DNA from: Lacunisphaera sp.
GTDB lineage: Bacteria; Verrucomicrobiota; Verrucomicrobiia; Opitutales; Opitutaceae
Assembly (NCBI GenBank): GCA_029945445.1
Contig: JAQSCO010000060.1
Coordinates: 372,001-436,000 of the forward strand
Reading direction: 5' to 3'
DNA length: 64,000 nt
Shown here: positions 53,339 through 61,500 of the stretch, in pieces
Position numbering within the stretch: position 1 is the first letter of the stretch
How the letters are laid out: each line of letters begins with the position of its first letter
Program-made: the position numbers and the translations under genes
Notes under the pieces: generated by a model
What the model saw: the letters and a program-made list of their open reading frames with translations, nothing else
The model's database searches: none
Told to the model about the DNA's origin: nothing

Positions 53339-53683
53339 TCATACGCCACCGTCGCTCCCATCATAGATTAGGTCTCCGGTTTTTTGATCAAAGACCAGGA
53401 CCAGACCTGGCCCAACCATCACACTGTTTTTGGACTTGGAATAGGGCACATAGTATATCTTTCGTGCCCGGACGCCGGGAGCATAGTAACCTTGGAACCT
53501 GCTGCCGAAATAGGGTCCATCGTAGATTTGAAACCAGATGATTTCCGGGCGGCCGGCGAGGTAGGTCTGCACGCCTGGGTTAAGGGCTACCGCCGACTCA
53601 TTTTCCGTGGCCTGCCCCTGCGAATAGATTCTCGTGCGAACACGGAAGTCACGACCACTATTGTATTTCAGCTGAGCGCCCAT
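53339..53683 (-). CDS. Hypothetical protein, AT-richer orphan gene
   Basis: 114 residues, unknown. The stretch EIIWFQIYDGPYFGSRFQG, then VRARKIYYVPYSKSK and GPGLVLVFDQKTGDLIYDG look like real protein with alternating strands, rather than a shadow. No signal peptide or motif. The local base composition is near 50% G+C, against about two-thirds elsewhere, and it lies just past tRNA-Ser, suggesting transfer. It may be the remnant of a longer gene, since the frame closes 10 codons upstream. Confidence 0.5.
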   Translation of the reverse strand: MGAQLKYNSGRDFRVRTRIYSQGQATENESAVALNPGVQTYLAGRPEIIWFQIYDGPYFGSRFQGYYAPGVRARKIYYVPYSKSKNSVMVGPGLVLVFDQKTGDLIYDGSDGGV

Positions 53684-53752
53684 GGAGAGAATGTTTTCAG
53701 TGTGGCTTCAGAGCCGTCGGTAATTTTTCAGCAGCCGGCTGGCCATAAACCT

Positions 53753-54085
53753 TCAGCGATCGCGCAGGAAGCGGACCTCGGTGTGCAGCTGTTCGATCTC
53801 GCGGAGGAGGTCGCAGACGAGCGGGAGCGCGTGCAGGTTCACCCCGTGGTGCGACCGGAAATCCTCGATGCGCCGCACCGCGTAGAGCGTGTTGTCATCG
53901 AACACGGGCTCGGGCTCCGGGTTGATGCGCGCCGCGCCCAGCAGGCCGATGCGGCAGTAATGCGCGAGCAGGTCGGGGTGGACGGCGGCGAGACGGGCCG
54001 CGACCGCCAGCGAATAAGGCGTCCGGTCGGACTCGGCCGAGTTCACGAACACCAGCAGATGGGAGGAGCAGGCCGCGTCGTTCAT
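53753..54085 (-). CDS. CbpM-like chaperone modulator
   Basis: 110 residues. CbpM proteins bind the J domain of CbpA and restrain it. Seen: AARLAAVHPDLLAHYCRIGLLGAARINPEPEPVFDDNTLYAVRRIEDFRSHHGVNLHAL, a MerR-like helix-turn-helix arrangement, then LVCDLLREIEQLHTEVRFLR (coiled helix), the usual CbpM architecture. Its ATG overlaps the stop of cbpA (ATGA). Confidence 0.82.
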   Translation of the reverse strand: MNDAACSSHLLVFVNSAESDRTPYSLAVAARLAAVHPDLLAHYCRIGLLGAARINPEPEPVFDDNTLYAVRRIEDFRSHHGVNLHALPLVCDLLREIEQLHTEVRFLRDR

Positions 54086-55053
54086 GATTTGTCCCGGGGG
54101 TTGAAGGTCGAGGCCTTGGCCAGCTGGGCCCAAAGTTCCTGCTCCGCCTTGGACACCACGGCGGGAGTCTGGATGCGCACCCGGGCATAAAGATCGCCAC
54201 GCCCGCCGCTGTCGCGCGGCAGGCCGAGTCCGCGCATGCGGAGCTGGCTGCCCGCGGTGGTGCCGGGCGGCACCTTGAGCGACGCGCTGCCGTCCAGGGT
54301 CGTGATCTTCGCCGACACGCCGAGCACGGCCTCCCACGGCGCGAGTTCGAGGTCGAAATGGAGATCGGCCCCCTGCGCACTGAAATCGGGATGACGGGCG
54401 AGACGCACGCGGAGGTAAAGGTCGCCCGGCGCCCCGCCGCCCTCACCCGGATGGCCCTGACCGGCCAGGCGTATCCGCAAGCCCTCGGAGGCGCCCGGCG
54501 GGATGCGCACCTTGTAGGTGTCATTGCGTTCGGCGGTCCCGTTGTTGGCGGGTCGGCGCAGGGTCACCTGGCGCACCGAACCGCGCAGGGCCTCGCCCAG
54601 CGTGACCATGAAGTCCGCGTCGATGTCCTCGCCGCGCGCGGTAAACGTCTGCTCGCGGTCCGGGCGGGCGTGTCGCCGGGCGGAACCGAACCCGCCGTGG
54701 CCGCCACCAAAGAAACTCTCGAAGAAATCACTGAAGCCCGTGCCGCTGAATTCGAACGAGTCGTCGCCCCCCGCTCCGCCCGGGCGGGCCTGGTGCCGGC
54801 CGCCCGGCGCAAATGCACCCGCGTCCTGCCAGTCGGGCCCGAGTTCATCATAGCGGCGGCGCTTCTCCGGGTCGCTCAGGACCTCGTTGGCCTCGTTGAT
54901 CTCCTTGAATTTATCCTCGGCCGTGGCCTTGTTCTTGGCCACGTCGGGGTGATACAGGCGCGCCAGCTTGCGGAAGGCCGTCTTGATATCGTCCGGCGTG
55001 GCCGTGCGCGGCACAGCCAGCGTCTCGTAATAGTCCTTGAACTTGATAGCCAT
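54082..55053 (-). CDS. cbpA: DnaJ-type co-chaperone CbpA
   Basis: 323 residues. N-terminal J domain (about 1-72) with KDYYETLAVPRTATPDDIK and the HPD motif at 35-37; a Gly/Phe-rich linker (GDDSFEFSGTGFSDFFESFFGGGHGGFG); and two C-terminal substrate-binding beta domains (YKVRIPPGASEGLRIRLAGQGHPG; LKVPPGTTAGSQLRMRGLGLP). No zinc finger, so type II/CbpA. Works with DnaK; coupled to the CbpM-like gene. Confidence 0.94.
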   Translation of the reverse strand: MAIKFKDYYETLAVPRTATPDDIKTAFRKLARLYHPDVAKNKATAEDKFKEINEANEVLSDPEKRRRYDELGPDWQDAGAFAPGGRHQARPGGAGGDDSFEFSGTGFSDFFESFFGGGHGGFGSARRHARPDREQTFTARGEDIDADFMVTLGEALRGSVRQVTLRRPANNGTAERNDTYKVRIPPGASEGLRIRLAGQGHPGEGGGAPGDLYLRVRLARHPDFSAQGADLHFDLELAPWEAVLGVSAKITTLDGSASLKVPPGTTAGSQLRMRGLGLPRDSGGRGDLYARVRIQTPAVVSKAEQELWAQLAKASTFNPRDKS

Positions 55054-55107
55054 GAATAACGGGCGGTTTGCAGCGGCCGGATCAAGACCCGGGGCCGGAC
55101 GGCGTTT

Positions 55108-55452
55108 TCACTCGGGCCAGACCGCTTTCGCTTTAGGACGGGCTTCCGGATGAGCGGCGTGGTTTACCTTGTCGCGCTCGGCCGCCTTGGCGCCCTTTTC
55201 GAAGAGCTGTTCACTGGTGTTCCGCCCCTCGCTGTCCTCGTCGTCGTTGAGCGAATCCGGCACCTGGTGGCCGGCGGCGCCGCGCACGGGATTGAACGGC
55301 AGGGTCGGATCAAGACCCGGTTCGGGCGTATCTTGGTTTGGCCCGGCGCTCAGTTCCGGCTCGATCGGGTCCAACTCCGAAGGCAACGGGGGCAGCAAGG
55401 CCGGCTTGGCGATCCCGGGCGAAATACCCTGCGGGAGGGGCTGGTGGTTCAT
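55108..55452 (-). CDS. Hypothetical hydrophilic protein
   Basis: 114 residues, Pro/Glu/Asp-rich N-terminal half and Lys/Ala-rich C-terminal half, probably disordered; no known domain. Support for being real: a promoter-like motif GGGTTACACTCCATAG lies 32 bases upstream on the same strand, like those before the kinase and PRC-barrel genes. Opposite-strand frames are less protein-like. Moderately sure. Confidence 0.5.
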   Translation of the reverse strand: MNHQPLPQGISPGIAKPALLPPLPSELDPIEPELSAGPNQDTPEPGLDPTLPFNPVRGAAGHQVPDSLNDDEDSEGRNTSEQLFEKGAKAAERDKVNHAAHPEARPKAKAVWPE

Positions 55453-55484
55453 GTCCTGATTGTCAGGGAAAAATCAGCACGCAG

Positions 55485-55500
55485 CTATGGAGTGTAACCC
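55485..55500 (-). promoter_or_regulatory. GGGTTnnACnCCATA motif before the hypothetical gene
   Basis: Minus-strand GGGTTACACTCCATAG, 13 of 16 positions shared with the motif at 55546. Lies 32 bases before the ATG at 55452. Confidence 0.4.
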
Positions 55501-55545
55501 TATGGGCCCGGTGCACGGTGGCCGCCGCCTGGGCGGGTAATTCAT

Positions 55546-55561
55546 CGGGTTTGACCCCATA
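55546..55561 (+). promoter_or_regulatory. GGGTTTnACCCCATA motif before the kinase operon
   Basis: GGGTTTGACCCCATAG, 94 bases before the histidine kinase ATG. A CTAT element follows at the same distance as in the copy at 59126, suggesting a promoter or activator site. Confidence 0.45.
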
Positions 55562-55655
55562 GCGATCGACGGAAGCCCCGGCTATCGTCCGGTGTGTTGC
55601 CCAGTATCAAATTTTCCAGCGACGGCGGTGAATCGGGGACGGAAGCCGGCCGCAG

Positions 55656-56801
55656 ATGAAAGTCTTGGATCCCGAGTATTCGGCTCGCGCCACCATGGGC
55701 ACCTCCCACCCGGGATTGGCGCTGAAGAATCGCACGATTCTGATCGTGGCCAATGATCGCGCCAAGGTGCGCAGCCTGACGGATATCCTGCGCCCGGAAG
55801 GCTACCTGGTCACCACTCTGGACGCTGCCGCCGCGGGCGATTTTCCGGAGACGGCGGCGGATCTGATCCTGCTCGATGTGGAATTGCCCGGCGTGCCCGC
55901 CTTCGAAATCTGTCGCCGACTCAAGGATCGGGGCGGCGCGGCGGCCACGGTTATCTTTATCGCCTCACAAAGCGATCCGCAGGAAGTCGTCGAGGGCCTG
56001 GCCGCCGGCGGCGTCGATTACCTGCCCAGCCCCTTTCGCCGACAGGAAGTGCTGGCGCGCATCCGCGTGCACCTGTTGAACCGGCTGCGCCTCGCCCAGC
56101 TGAACAAGGACGACAAGGCCAAGAACCGCCTGCTCTGCATGGCCGCACACGACCTGCGCAACCCGCTCGTCTCGATTCGTGCCTTGGCCAACATCATGCG
56201 GGCCGGCTCCGTGGGAACCGTCACCTCCGAACAGCACGATCTCCTCGACACCGTCTACGATGCCAGCCAGTCGATGCTCGATCTCGTGAACGAGTTGCTC
56301 GATGTCTCCGTGCTCGAGGCGGGCGAATTGAAGCTTACGCCCCACCCCACGTCGCTCACGGAGCTGATCGCGGCCTCGGTCAGGCTGAGCAACGCCATCG
56401 CAGCGGAAAAGGGCTCGCTGATCGCGGTCGAACCGGGTCCGCTGCCGCCGGAACTGTCCATCGATGGGCCGAAGATCCGGCAGGTCCTGAACAACCTGCT
56501 GGGCAACGCCATCAAGTTTTCCCCGCCCGGATCGACCATCACGGTGGCAACCTTCCTGACCCCGGGCCACTGCGCGATCGCGGTCCGGGACCAGGGTCCC
56601 GGCATTCCCGAGAGCGAAAGCGCGCGGCTCTTCAAGGATTTCAGCCGCACCTCGGTGAAGCCCACCGGGGGCGAATCGACGACCGGCCTGGGCCTCTCCA
56701 TCTGCTACACCATCATGCAGGCCCACGCCGGCACGATCGGCGCGCGCAGCCTGCCGGGGGGCGGCGCCGAGTTCCGCATCACCTTTCCCGTCAATCCATG
56801 A
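55656..56801 (+). CDS. Hybrid sensor: receiver-like domain plus histidine kinase
   Basis: 381 residues, no membrane segment, so a cytosolic kinase. An N-terminal receiver-like domain (about 26-145) keeps the phospho-Asp (Asp74 in LILLDVELPG) but has VANDRA where DD is usual, and SPF in place of KPF, so it may be a pseudo-receiver. The HisKA H box is MAAHDLRNPLVSI (His165), followed by N box NNLLGNAIKFSP (279-290), DQGPGIP and a TGLGLSICYTIMQAH G2 box. Its stop overlaps the response-regulator start (ATGA). Confidence 0.92.
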   Translation: MKVLDPEYSARATMGTSHPGLALKNRTILIVANDRAKVRSLTDILRPEGYLVTTLDAAAAGDFPETAADLILLDVELPGVPAFEICRRLKDRGGAAATVIFIASQSDPQEVVEGLAAGGVDYLPSPFRRQEVLARIRVHLLNRLRLAQLNKDDKAKNRLLCMAAHDLRNPLVSIRALANIMRAGSVGTVTSEQHDLLDTVYDASQSMLDLVNELLDVSVLEAGELKLTPHPTSLTELIAASVRLSNAIAAEKGSLIAVEPGPLPPELSIDGPKIRQVLNNLLGNAIKFSPPGSTITVATFLTPGHCAIAVRDQGPGIPESESARLFKDFSRTSVKPTGGESTTGLGLSICYTIMQAHAGTIGARSLPGGGAEFRITFPVNP

Positions 56802-57226
56802 ACCTGGCGGGCAAAGTCCTGGTCGTCGATGACGAGACGCACATCCGCAAGTTTGTGAGCCTCCTCATCAAGACCATCGGCGGCTACTCCACCGTCCTGC
56901 AGGCGGCGAACGGCGGCGAGGCCTTGCAGGTCTACGAACGCGAAAAGCCCGATCTGGTCCTGCTGGACGTCAACATGCCCCGCCTCGACGGGCTCCAGAC
57001 CCTGCGCAATCTCAAGCGCATCGATCCCGGTTGCCGGGTCGTCATGCTCACCTCGCTGGTGAACCGGCAGACCGTGGAGGAATGCCTCCACCTCGGCGCG
57101 GTGGGCTACCTGCGCAAGGACAACCCGCCCGATCAGCTTACGGCCCAGCTGAAAAAGATCATCCACGACAGTTTCTTGAGCCGGAGCGGCTCGAATTCCG
57201 CGGGACCTACCGCTTCCACCGCATGA
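56798..57226 (+). CDS. Stand-alone response regulator (CheY-like)
   Basis: 142 residues, a single receiver domain with all key residues: Asp11-Asp12, phospho-Asp57 in LLDVNMPRLDG, Thr85 and Lys107. No DNA-binding output domain; a Ser/Gly-rich tail follows. It probably transmits the kinase signal to a protein target, and the PilB-type ATPase downstream is the obvious candidate. Overlaps the genes on both sides by 4 bases. Confidence 0.93.
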   Translation: MNLAGKVLVVDDETHIRKFVSLLIKTIGGYSTVLQAANGGEALQVYEREKPDLVLLDVNMPRLDGLQTLRNLKRIDPGCRVVMLTSLVNRQTVEECLHLGAVGYLRKDNPPDQLTAQLKKIIHDSFLSRSGSNSAGPTASTA

Positions 57227-57435
57227 GCCAGCCCGCAGAAACATCCGGGCCCGAGCGGCGCTCCGGTTCGCCGTTCCTCGAAGTCCGCTATTCCCTGGCT
57301 GACCTGCTGCAGGAGGTGCAACGCGACCGGGCCTCCAGCGCCTTTGCCATGGAGAAACTCGACCAGCCCGCGATCACCGCCCTTTTCGAACTGCAGCAAC
57401 AGCGCGCCCGTCGTGATCCCGGTCCAACTCAATAG
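57223..57435 (+). CDS. Small conserved-context protein between response regulator and ATPase
   Basis: 70 residues, unrecognised. It begins in an ATGA overlap with the response regulator and its 3' end overlaps the proposed ATPase GTG start by 23 bases, which argues that it is translated. Sequence: a polar N-terminus, then helix-prone SLADLLQEVQRDRASSAFAM and ITALFELQQQRARRDPGP. It could be an adaptor or the N-terminal part of a split ATPase-associated domain. Confidence 0.55.
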   Translation: MSQPAETSGPERRSGSPFLEVRYSLADLLQEVQRDRASSAFAMEKLDQPAITALFELQQQRARRDPGPTQ

Positions 57436-59122
57436 GTCCTTCCTCGAGCTCGTGCTCCGCTCCCCCGGCTTCGCCGCCCGGGCCAAGCTGGAGTCGCTCG
57501 CCCAGAAGCACGAGGAGCCACTCGCGCTGCTGCAGGCCGTGATCGACCACAAGCTCCTCCTGAAGGAGGACGCCTGCCGCCTGTGGAGCGACTGGCTGGA
57601 CATTGCGTATGTCGACGTGCTCGCCTCCGGCATCACGCTGGAGGCGGCCAAGCACATCCCGCAGGAGATCGCCCGGATGGTGCTCGCGATCGGCCTCTAC
57701 GTGATCGATGGCGTCCTGACCGTCGCCATGGCCACGCCCGAGGACGAGAAGCTGGTGCGCCGCCTGGAGCAGATCGCCCAGATCCCAATCAGCCCGGTGT
57801 TCTGCCTACCGTGCGAGATCGACGATGCCATCTCGATCATCTACGCCACAGAGCGGTCGATCGCGGACTGCCTGGTCGAGCTGGAACGCAACGCGCTCTT
57901 CGCCGAGCCCGACCTGGCGATCGAGCGGATCTCCGAGCTGGCGAAGACCGAGACCCTCGTCCACGTGCTCAACGAGATCATCCATTTCGCCCTGCGCGAG
58001 CGCGCGACGGACCTCCACATCGAGCCGCTGGAGATCCATTCGCGCATCCGCTTCCGCATCGACGGCACGCTCCGCGATATCCTGACCTTTCCCAAAAGCC
58101 TGCACCGCGCCGTCCTTTCGCGCCTGAAGATTCTCAGCGACCTGAACATCTCCGAATCCCGCCTGCCGCAGGACGGGCGGTTTTCCATTCCCCTCGGCAC
58201 CAGCAAGGCCAACTTCCGGCTCTCGATCGTGCCCACCATGTATGGCGAGAAAGCCGTGGTGCGCGTGCTGTCGTCGGCCACCCGGCGCGCAATGATCACC
58301 CTCGACTCCATGCTCATGTCGCAGCGGATCCTCGTGCCCTTCCGGCGGCTGATCCGGAACCCCAACGGCATCATCTTTGTCGCCGGCCCCACGGGCTCGG
58401 GCAAGACCACCACGCTTTACGCCGCGATCGACGAGATCAATTCCCCGCGGATCAACATCTCGACCATCGAGGACCCGATCGAGATCCCGGTGCCCGGCGT
58501 GATGCAGAGCCAGATCAACCCGCACATCGACCTGAAGTTCGCCACCCTGCTGCGCGCCTACCTGCGGCAGGATCCCGACGTCATCCTCATCGGTGAAATC
58601 CGGGACCCCGAGACGGCGAAGATCGCGATGGAGGCCGCGCTCACCGGGCACCTCGTCTTTGCCACGCTGCACACCAACACCGCCCCGCAGGCCATCGTGC
58701 GCCTCATGGAGATCGGCGTGGAGCCCTACATGGTGGCGCCATCCATCACGGCCGTGCTCTCCCAGCGCCTGGCCGCGCGGATCTGCGACAAGTGCAAGGA
58801 ATCCTACTACCCGTCGCGCGATGTCCTGCTGAAATATTTCACCGAGGACAACCTCACCGAGGTACCGTTCTACCGCGGCCGTGGCTGCGCCCACTGCCGC
58901 CAGACCGGCTACCGCGGCCGCGTGGCCTTTCACGAACTGGTCGTCATCACCGAGGAAATCCGCCAGATGATCTCGGAGCGGCGGAGCGTGCAGGAAATCA
59001 CCCGCGCCGCCTTCCGGGGCGGCTACCGCCCGATCCGCTACGACGGCCTGAACAAGGTCCTGCTCGGCCTCACGACCATCGAGGAGATCGAGGAGAACTG
59101 CGCGTTCGACCTGGCGGACTAA
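57413..59122 (+). CDS. PilB/GspE-type secretion ATPase
   Basis: 569 residues from the GTG at 57413. Domains: an MshEN/GspE N-terminal region (about 1-160), then the hexameric ATPase core with Walker A GPTGSGKT (325-332), Asp box TIEDPIE (351-357), Walker B ILIGEIRDPET (391-401), His box TGHLVFATLHTN, and the zinc Cys set 458, 461, 492 and 495. Such ATPases drive type IV pilus or type II secretion assembly, but no other pil/gsp gene is in the window. An ATG at 57344 would add 23 residues that read as antisense-like sequence. Confidence 0.9.
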   Translation: MIPVQLNRSFLELVLRSPGFAARAKLESLAQKHEEPLALLQAVIDHKLLLKEDACRLWSDWLDIAYVDVLASGITLEAAKHIPQEIARMVLAIGLYVIDGVLTVAMATPEDEKLVRRLEQIAQIPISPVFCLPCEIDDAISIIYATERSIADCLVELERNALFAEPDLAIERISELAKTETLVHVLNEIIHFALRERATDLHIEPLEIHSRIRFRIDGTLRDILTFPKSLHRAVLSRLKILSDLNISESRLPQDGRFSIPLGTSKANFRLSIVPTMYGEKAVVRVLSSATRRAMITLDSMLMSQRILVPFRRLIRNPNGIIFVAGPTGSGKTTTLYAAIDEINSPRINISTIEDPIEIPVPGVMQSQINPHIDLKFATLLRAYLRQDPDVILIGEIRDPETAKIAMEAALTGHLVFATLHTNTAPQAIVRLMEIGVEPYMVAPSITAVLSQRLAARICDKCKESYYPSRDVLLKYFTEDNLTEVPFYRGRGCAHCRQTGYRGRVAFHELVVITEEIRQMISERRSVQEITRAAFRGGYRPIRYDGLNKVLLGLTTIEEIEENCAFDLAD

Positions 59123-59125
59123 TCG

Positions 59126-59141
59126 GGTTTCACCCCATACG
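59126..59141 (+). promoter_or_regulatory. GGGTTTnACCCCATA motif before the PRC-barrel gene
   Basis: GGGTTTCACCCCATAC, 30 bases before the ATG at 59172; nearly identical to the copy at 55546. A CTAT element again begins 35 bases after the motif start. Confidence 0.45.
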
Positions 59142-59171
59142 TTTCCGGCAAAATTCCGCCTATGCTGGCTT

Positions 59172-59891
59172 ATGCTCCAAGACCTCAAGCCACTCTATGG
59201 CATCGCGCTCGGCGCGACGGACGGCGTGATCGGCCACGTAAAGGATTTCTATTTTGACGACAGCTCCTGGAAGGTGCGCTACCTCGTGGCGGACACAGGA
59301 ACCTGGCTGGCGGAGCGTCAGGTGCTGCTCTCGCCCCACGCCTTCGGGTCGAAGGCCGCCGTGGTTTTCGCCGGCGACGACAAGGCGCTGCTCGTCAACC
59401 TGACGCGGAAGCAGATCGAGGACAGTCCTTCGATCGATTCGCACCGGCCGGTCTCGCGGCAGCATGAGGAGGAATACTTCCGCTACTACGGCTGGGCGGG
59501 CTACTGGCAGGATGGCGGCTTGTGGGACGGCGCCGGCATTGCCGTGGCGCCCCCGCCCCCGCTGCCCGCGGCCCCCTCCCATCACGGGCACAATCAACGG
59601 GACGACGTGCATCTGCGCAGCACCAAGGCCGTGACCGGCTACCGGATCCACGCCACGGACGGTGAGATCGGCACGGTGCACAGCTTTCTGGTCGACGGCA
59701 AAACTTGGACCATCCGCGAACTGACCGTGCAAACCGGCCACTGGTATGCCGGCAAGACCATCCAGCTGCTGACTAAAAATATCACGCGCATCGGAAACGA
59801 CAACTCCTCTGTGTTCGTGAACCTGTCCCGCAAGGACATTACCGAAACCCTGCGGAACGACGTCGCGCAGGCGGGGGCCGGGGCGCGCTGA
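59172..59891 (+). CDS. Two-domain PRC-barrel protein
   Basis: 239 residues with two PRC-barrel domains: about 5-75 (LYGIALGATDGVIGHVKDFYFDD, WKVRYLVADTGTWL) and about 150-225 (VTGYRIHATDGEIGTVHSFLVDG, WTIRELTVQTGHWY). They are joined by a Pro/His-rich linker. Such proteins occur with stress and photosynthetic or membrane complexes; the specific role is unknown. Apparently driven by its own motif-bearing promoter, and followed by small membrane and stress-like genes. Confidence 0.85.
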   Translation: MLQDLKPLYGIALGATDGVIGHVKDFYFDDSSWKVRYLVADTGTWLAERQVLLSPHAFGSKAAVVFAGDDKALLVNLTRKQIEDSPSIDSHRPVSRQHEEEYFRYYGWAGYWQDGGLWDGAGIAVAPPPPLPAAPSHHGHNQRDDVHLRSTKAVTGYRIHATDGEIGTVHSFLVDGKTWTIRELTVQTGHWYAGKTIQLLTKNITRIGNDNSSVFVNLSRKDITETLRNDVAQAGAGAR

Positions 59892-59916
59892 GCCGGGTCC
59901 TTCTATTCCCGCATCC

Positions 59917-60120
59917 ATGGGCTTCGATCAAAACAGCCGCAACCCGCTCATCGTTCCCCGCCGGTGGACGACCAAAGTAAACGTCGGGATGGTCATGGGC
60001 GTCCTGCTATTTTTGAGCATGGGCATGCTCGCGATCACCTATTGGACCCGGCAGTCCCGGGCAAGCAGTGCCGCAACCCCGGTCGCTACCGCCGTAAAAA
60101 ATCCCGCCGGCCCACCCTGA
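59917..60120 (+). CDS. Small single-pass membrane protein
   Basis: 67 residues: a basic N-terminus (RNPLIVPRRWTTKVN), one membrane helix (VGMVMGVLLFLSMGMLAITYW) and an Ala/Thr/Pro tail. Unknown function; same strand, 25 bases after the PRC-barrel gene. Confidence 0.6.
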   Translation: MGFDQNSRNPLIVPRRWTTKVNVGMVMGVLLFLSMGMLAITYWTRQSRASSAATPVATAVKNPAGPP

Positions 60121-60144
60121 CATTTTTTCTTTCCCGTAAAATCC

Positions 60145-60621
60145 ATGAATAACCAACTCCCGGCCGAACCAACCGCCCCGCCCGCCTCGACCCCGAACAT
60201 GCCGGACACCCGCTGGCTCGTGGTGATCAATCATCACGAAGCCCGCCTTTTCCACTCGGTGGCTCATGGCACCGCGCCGAAGCATATCCTCGCGCGCCAC
60301 CCCGACGGCCAGATCGGGCAGTCGCACAGCTCGAAGAATTTCTCCAAGGGGAAGGAAAAGCCCGGCGCCAACGGTTTCTTCGCCCCCATCGCCGTGGCGC
60401 TGCAGCCGGCCGGCCCGATCCTGATTTTTGGCAGCGGCACCGGCAACGCCAGTGAAATGGATCAACTGGTGGCCTGGCTGCATGTTCATCATGCGGAGCT
60501 GGCCCGGCGCGTCGTCGGCACGCAGGTCATCGACGAACACCATCTCACCGACGCGCAGTTGCTGGGCAAGGCGCGGGACTTTTATACGAACCTCCCCAAT
60601 CAGGTCGTCACCGCCCACTGA
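60145..60621 (+). CDS. Host-attachment / eRF1-like domain protein
   Basis: 158 residues. A flexible Pro-rich N-terminus, then DTRWLVVINHHEARLFHSVAHG, an N-terminal pattern I associate with bacterial release-factor-like or host attachment families, HSSKNFSKGKEKPGANGFFAPIAVAL, and a beta-alpha core GPILIFGSGTGNASEMD. Function unknown; it follows the small membrane protein by 24 bases. Confidence 0.5.
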   Translation: MNNQLPAEPTAPPASTPNMPDTRWLVVINHHEARLFHSVAHGTAPKHILARHPDGQIGQSHSSKNFSKGKEKPGANGFFAPIAVALQPAGPILIFGSGTGNASEMDQLVAWLHVHHAELARRVVGTQVIDEHHLTDAQLLGKARDFYTNLPNQVVTAH

Positions 60622-60636
60622 GGCAAAACGGCGCCG

Positions 60637-61500
60637 GTGGCGAAATCGCACTTGCCCCGCCCCGCCGCCCGTGAGTGCCTCGGGAGCGTGCCAGCCTCCG
60701 CACCCCTGCTGATCGATTTCCGGAATCTCACCGTCACCCGCGGCGACAAGCGCGTGCTCCGGGGTTTCAACCTGCAGGTGCGCCGCGGCGAGCACATCGC
60801 CCTGCTCGGGCCCAACGGTTCCGGCAAGTCGACGCTCATTAAGGCCATCGCAAGGGAAATCTACCCGCTCGCCGGCGGCCGCGGCTTCCGCTTTCAGATC
60901 CTAGGCCGCGATGATTGGGACGTGAGCGACCTGCGCGGGCATTTCGGCATAGTCGCCCTCGATCAGCTGCAGAACCTCTCGAACGAGATCACCCTGCGCC
61001 GCGTGACCACGCGCGAATTGGTCCTCTCCGGTTACTTCAACAGCTTGGGCCTCTGGCCGCATCACCGCGTGAAGCCGGCACAGGAACGCCACGCGCGGGA
61101 AATCCTGCGGTTCCTTGAGATCAGTCGTCTTTCAGATCGCGCCGTGTCCGAAATGTCCTCTGGCGAACAGCGCCGCGCCATGATCGGCCGCGCCTTGGTG
61201 CACCAGCCTGAGGCCCTCATCCTCGACGAGCCGACCAACAGCCTCGATCCCGGCGCCGTGCGGGAATTCCGGCAACTGCTCCGCAAGCTCGTCCGCTCGG
61301 GCAAGAGCCTGATTCTCGTGACGCATCACATCGCCGATGTCATCCCTGAGATCGAACGGGTCATCCTGTTTCGCAATGGCCGGATCGTCGCCGACGGCCC
61401 GAAGGCGCAGCTGCTCACCTCCCCCACCCTGTCCAAGCTCTTCGGGGCAAAACTCCGCGTCGTCAAACGCGGCGACAACTACGACCTCGTCTCGGCCTAG
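60637..61500 (+). CDS. Stand-alone ABC ATP-binding protein
   Basis: 287 residues, GTG start at 60637. Seen: Walker A GPNGSGKST, signature EMSSGEQRRAMIGRAL, Walker B ALILDEPTNSLDPGAVREF and switch VTHHIADVIPE. It belongs near ModF/YlmA-type cytosolic ATPases rather than a CUT importer. No permease is adjacent, so a regulatory or repair-like role or an unlinked permease is possible. Its stop TAG overlaps the stop of the convergent cupin gene within the palindrome CCTAGG. Confidence 0.85.
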   Translation: MAKSHLPRPAARECLGSVPASAPLLIDFRNLTVTRGDKRVLRGFNLQVRRGEHIALLGPNGSGKSTLIKAIAREIYPLAGGRGFRFQILGRDDWDVSDLRGHFGIVALDQLQNLSNEITLRRVTTRELVLSGYFNSLGLWPHHRVKPAQERHAREILRFLEISRLSDRAVSEMSSGEQRRAMIGRALVHQPEALILDEPTNSLDPGAVREFRQLLRKLVRSGKSLILVTHHIADVIPEIERVILFRNGRIVADGPKAQLLTSPTLSKLFGAKLRVVKRGDNYDLVSA

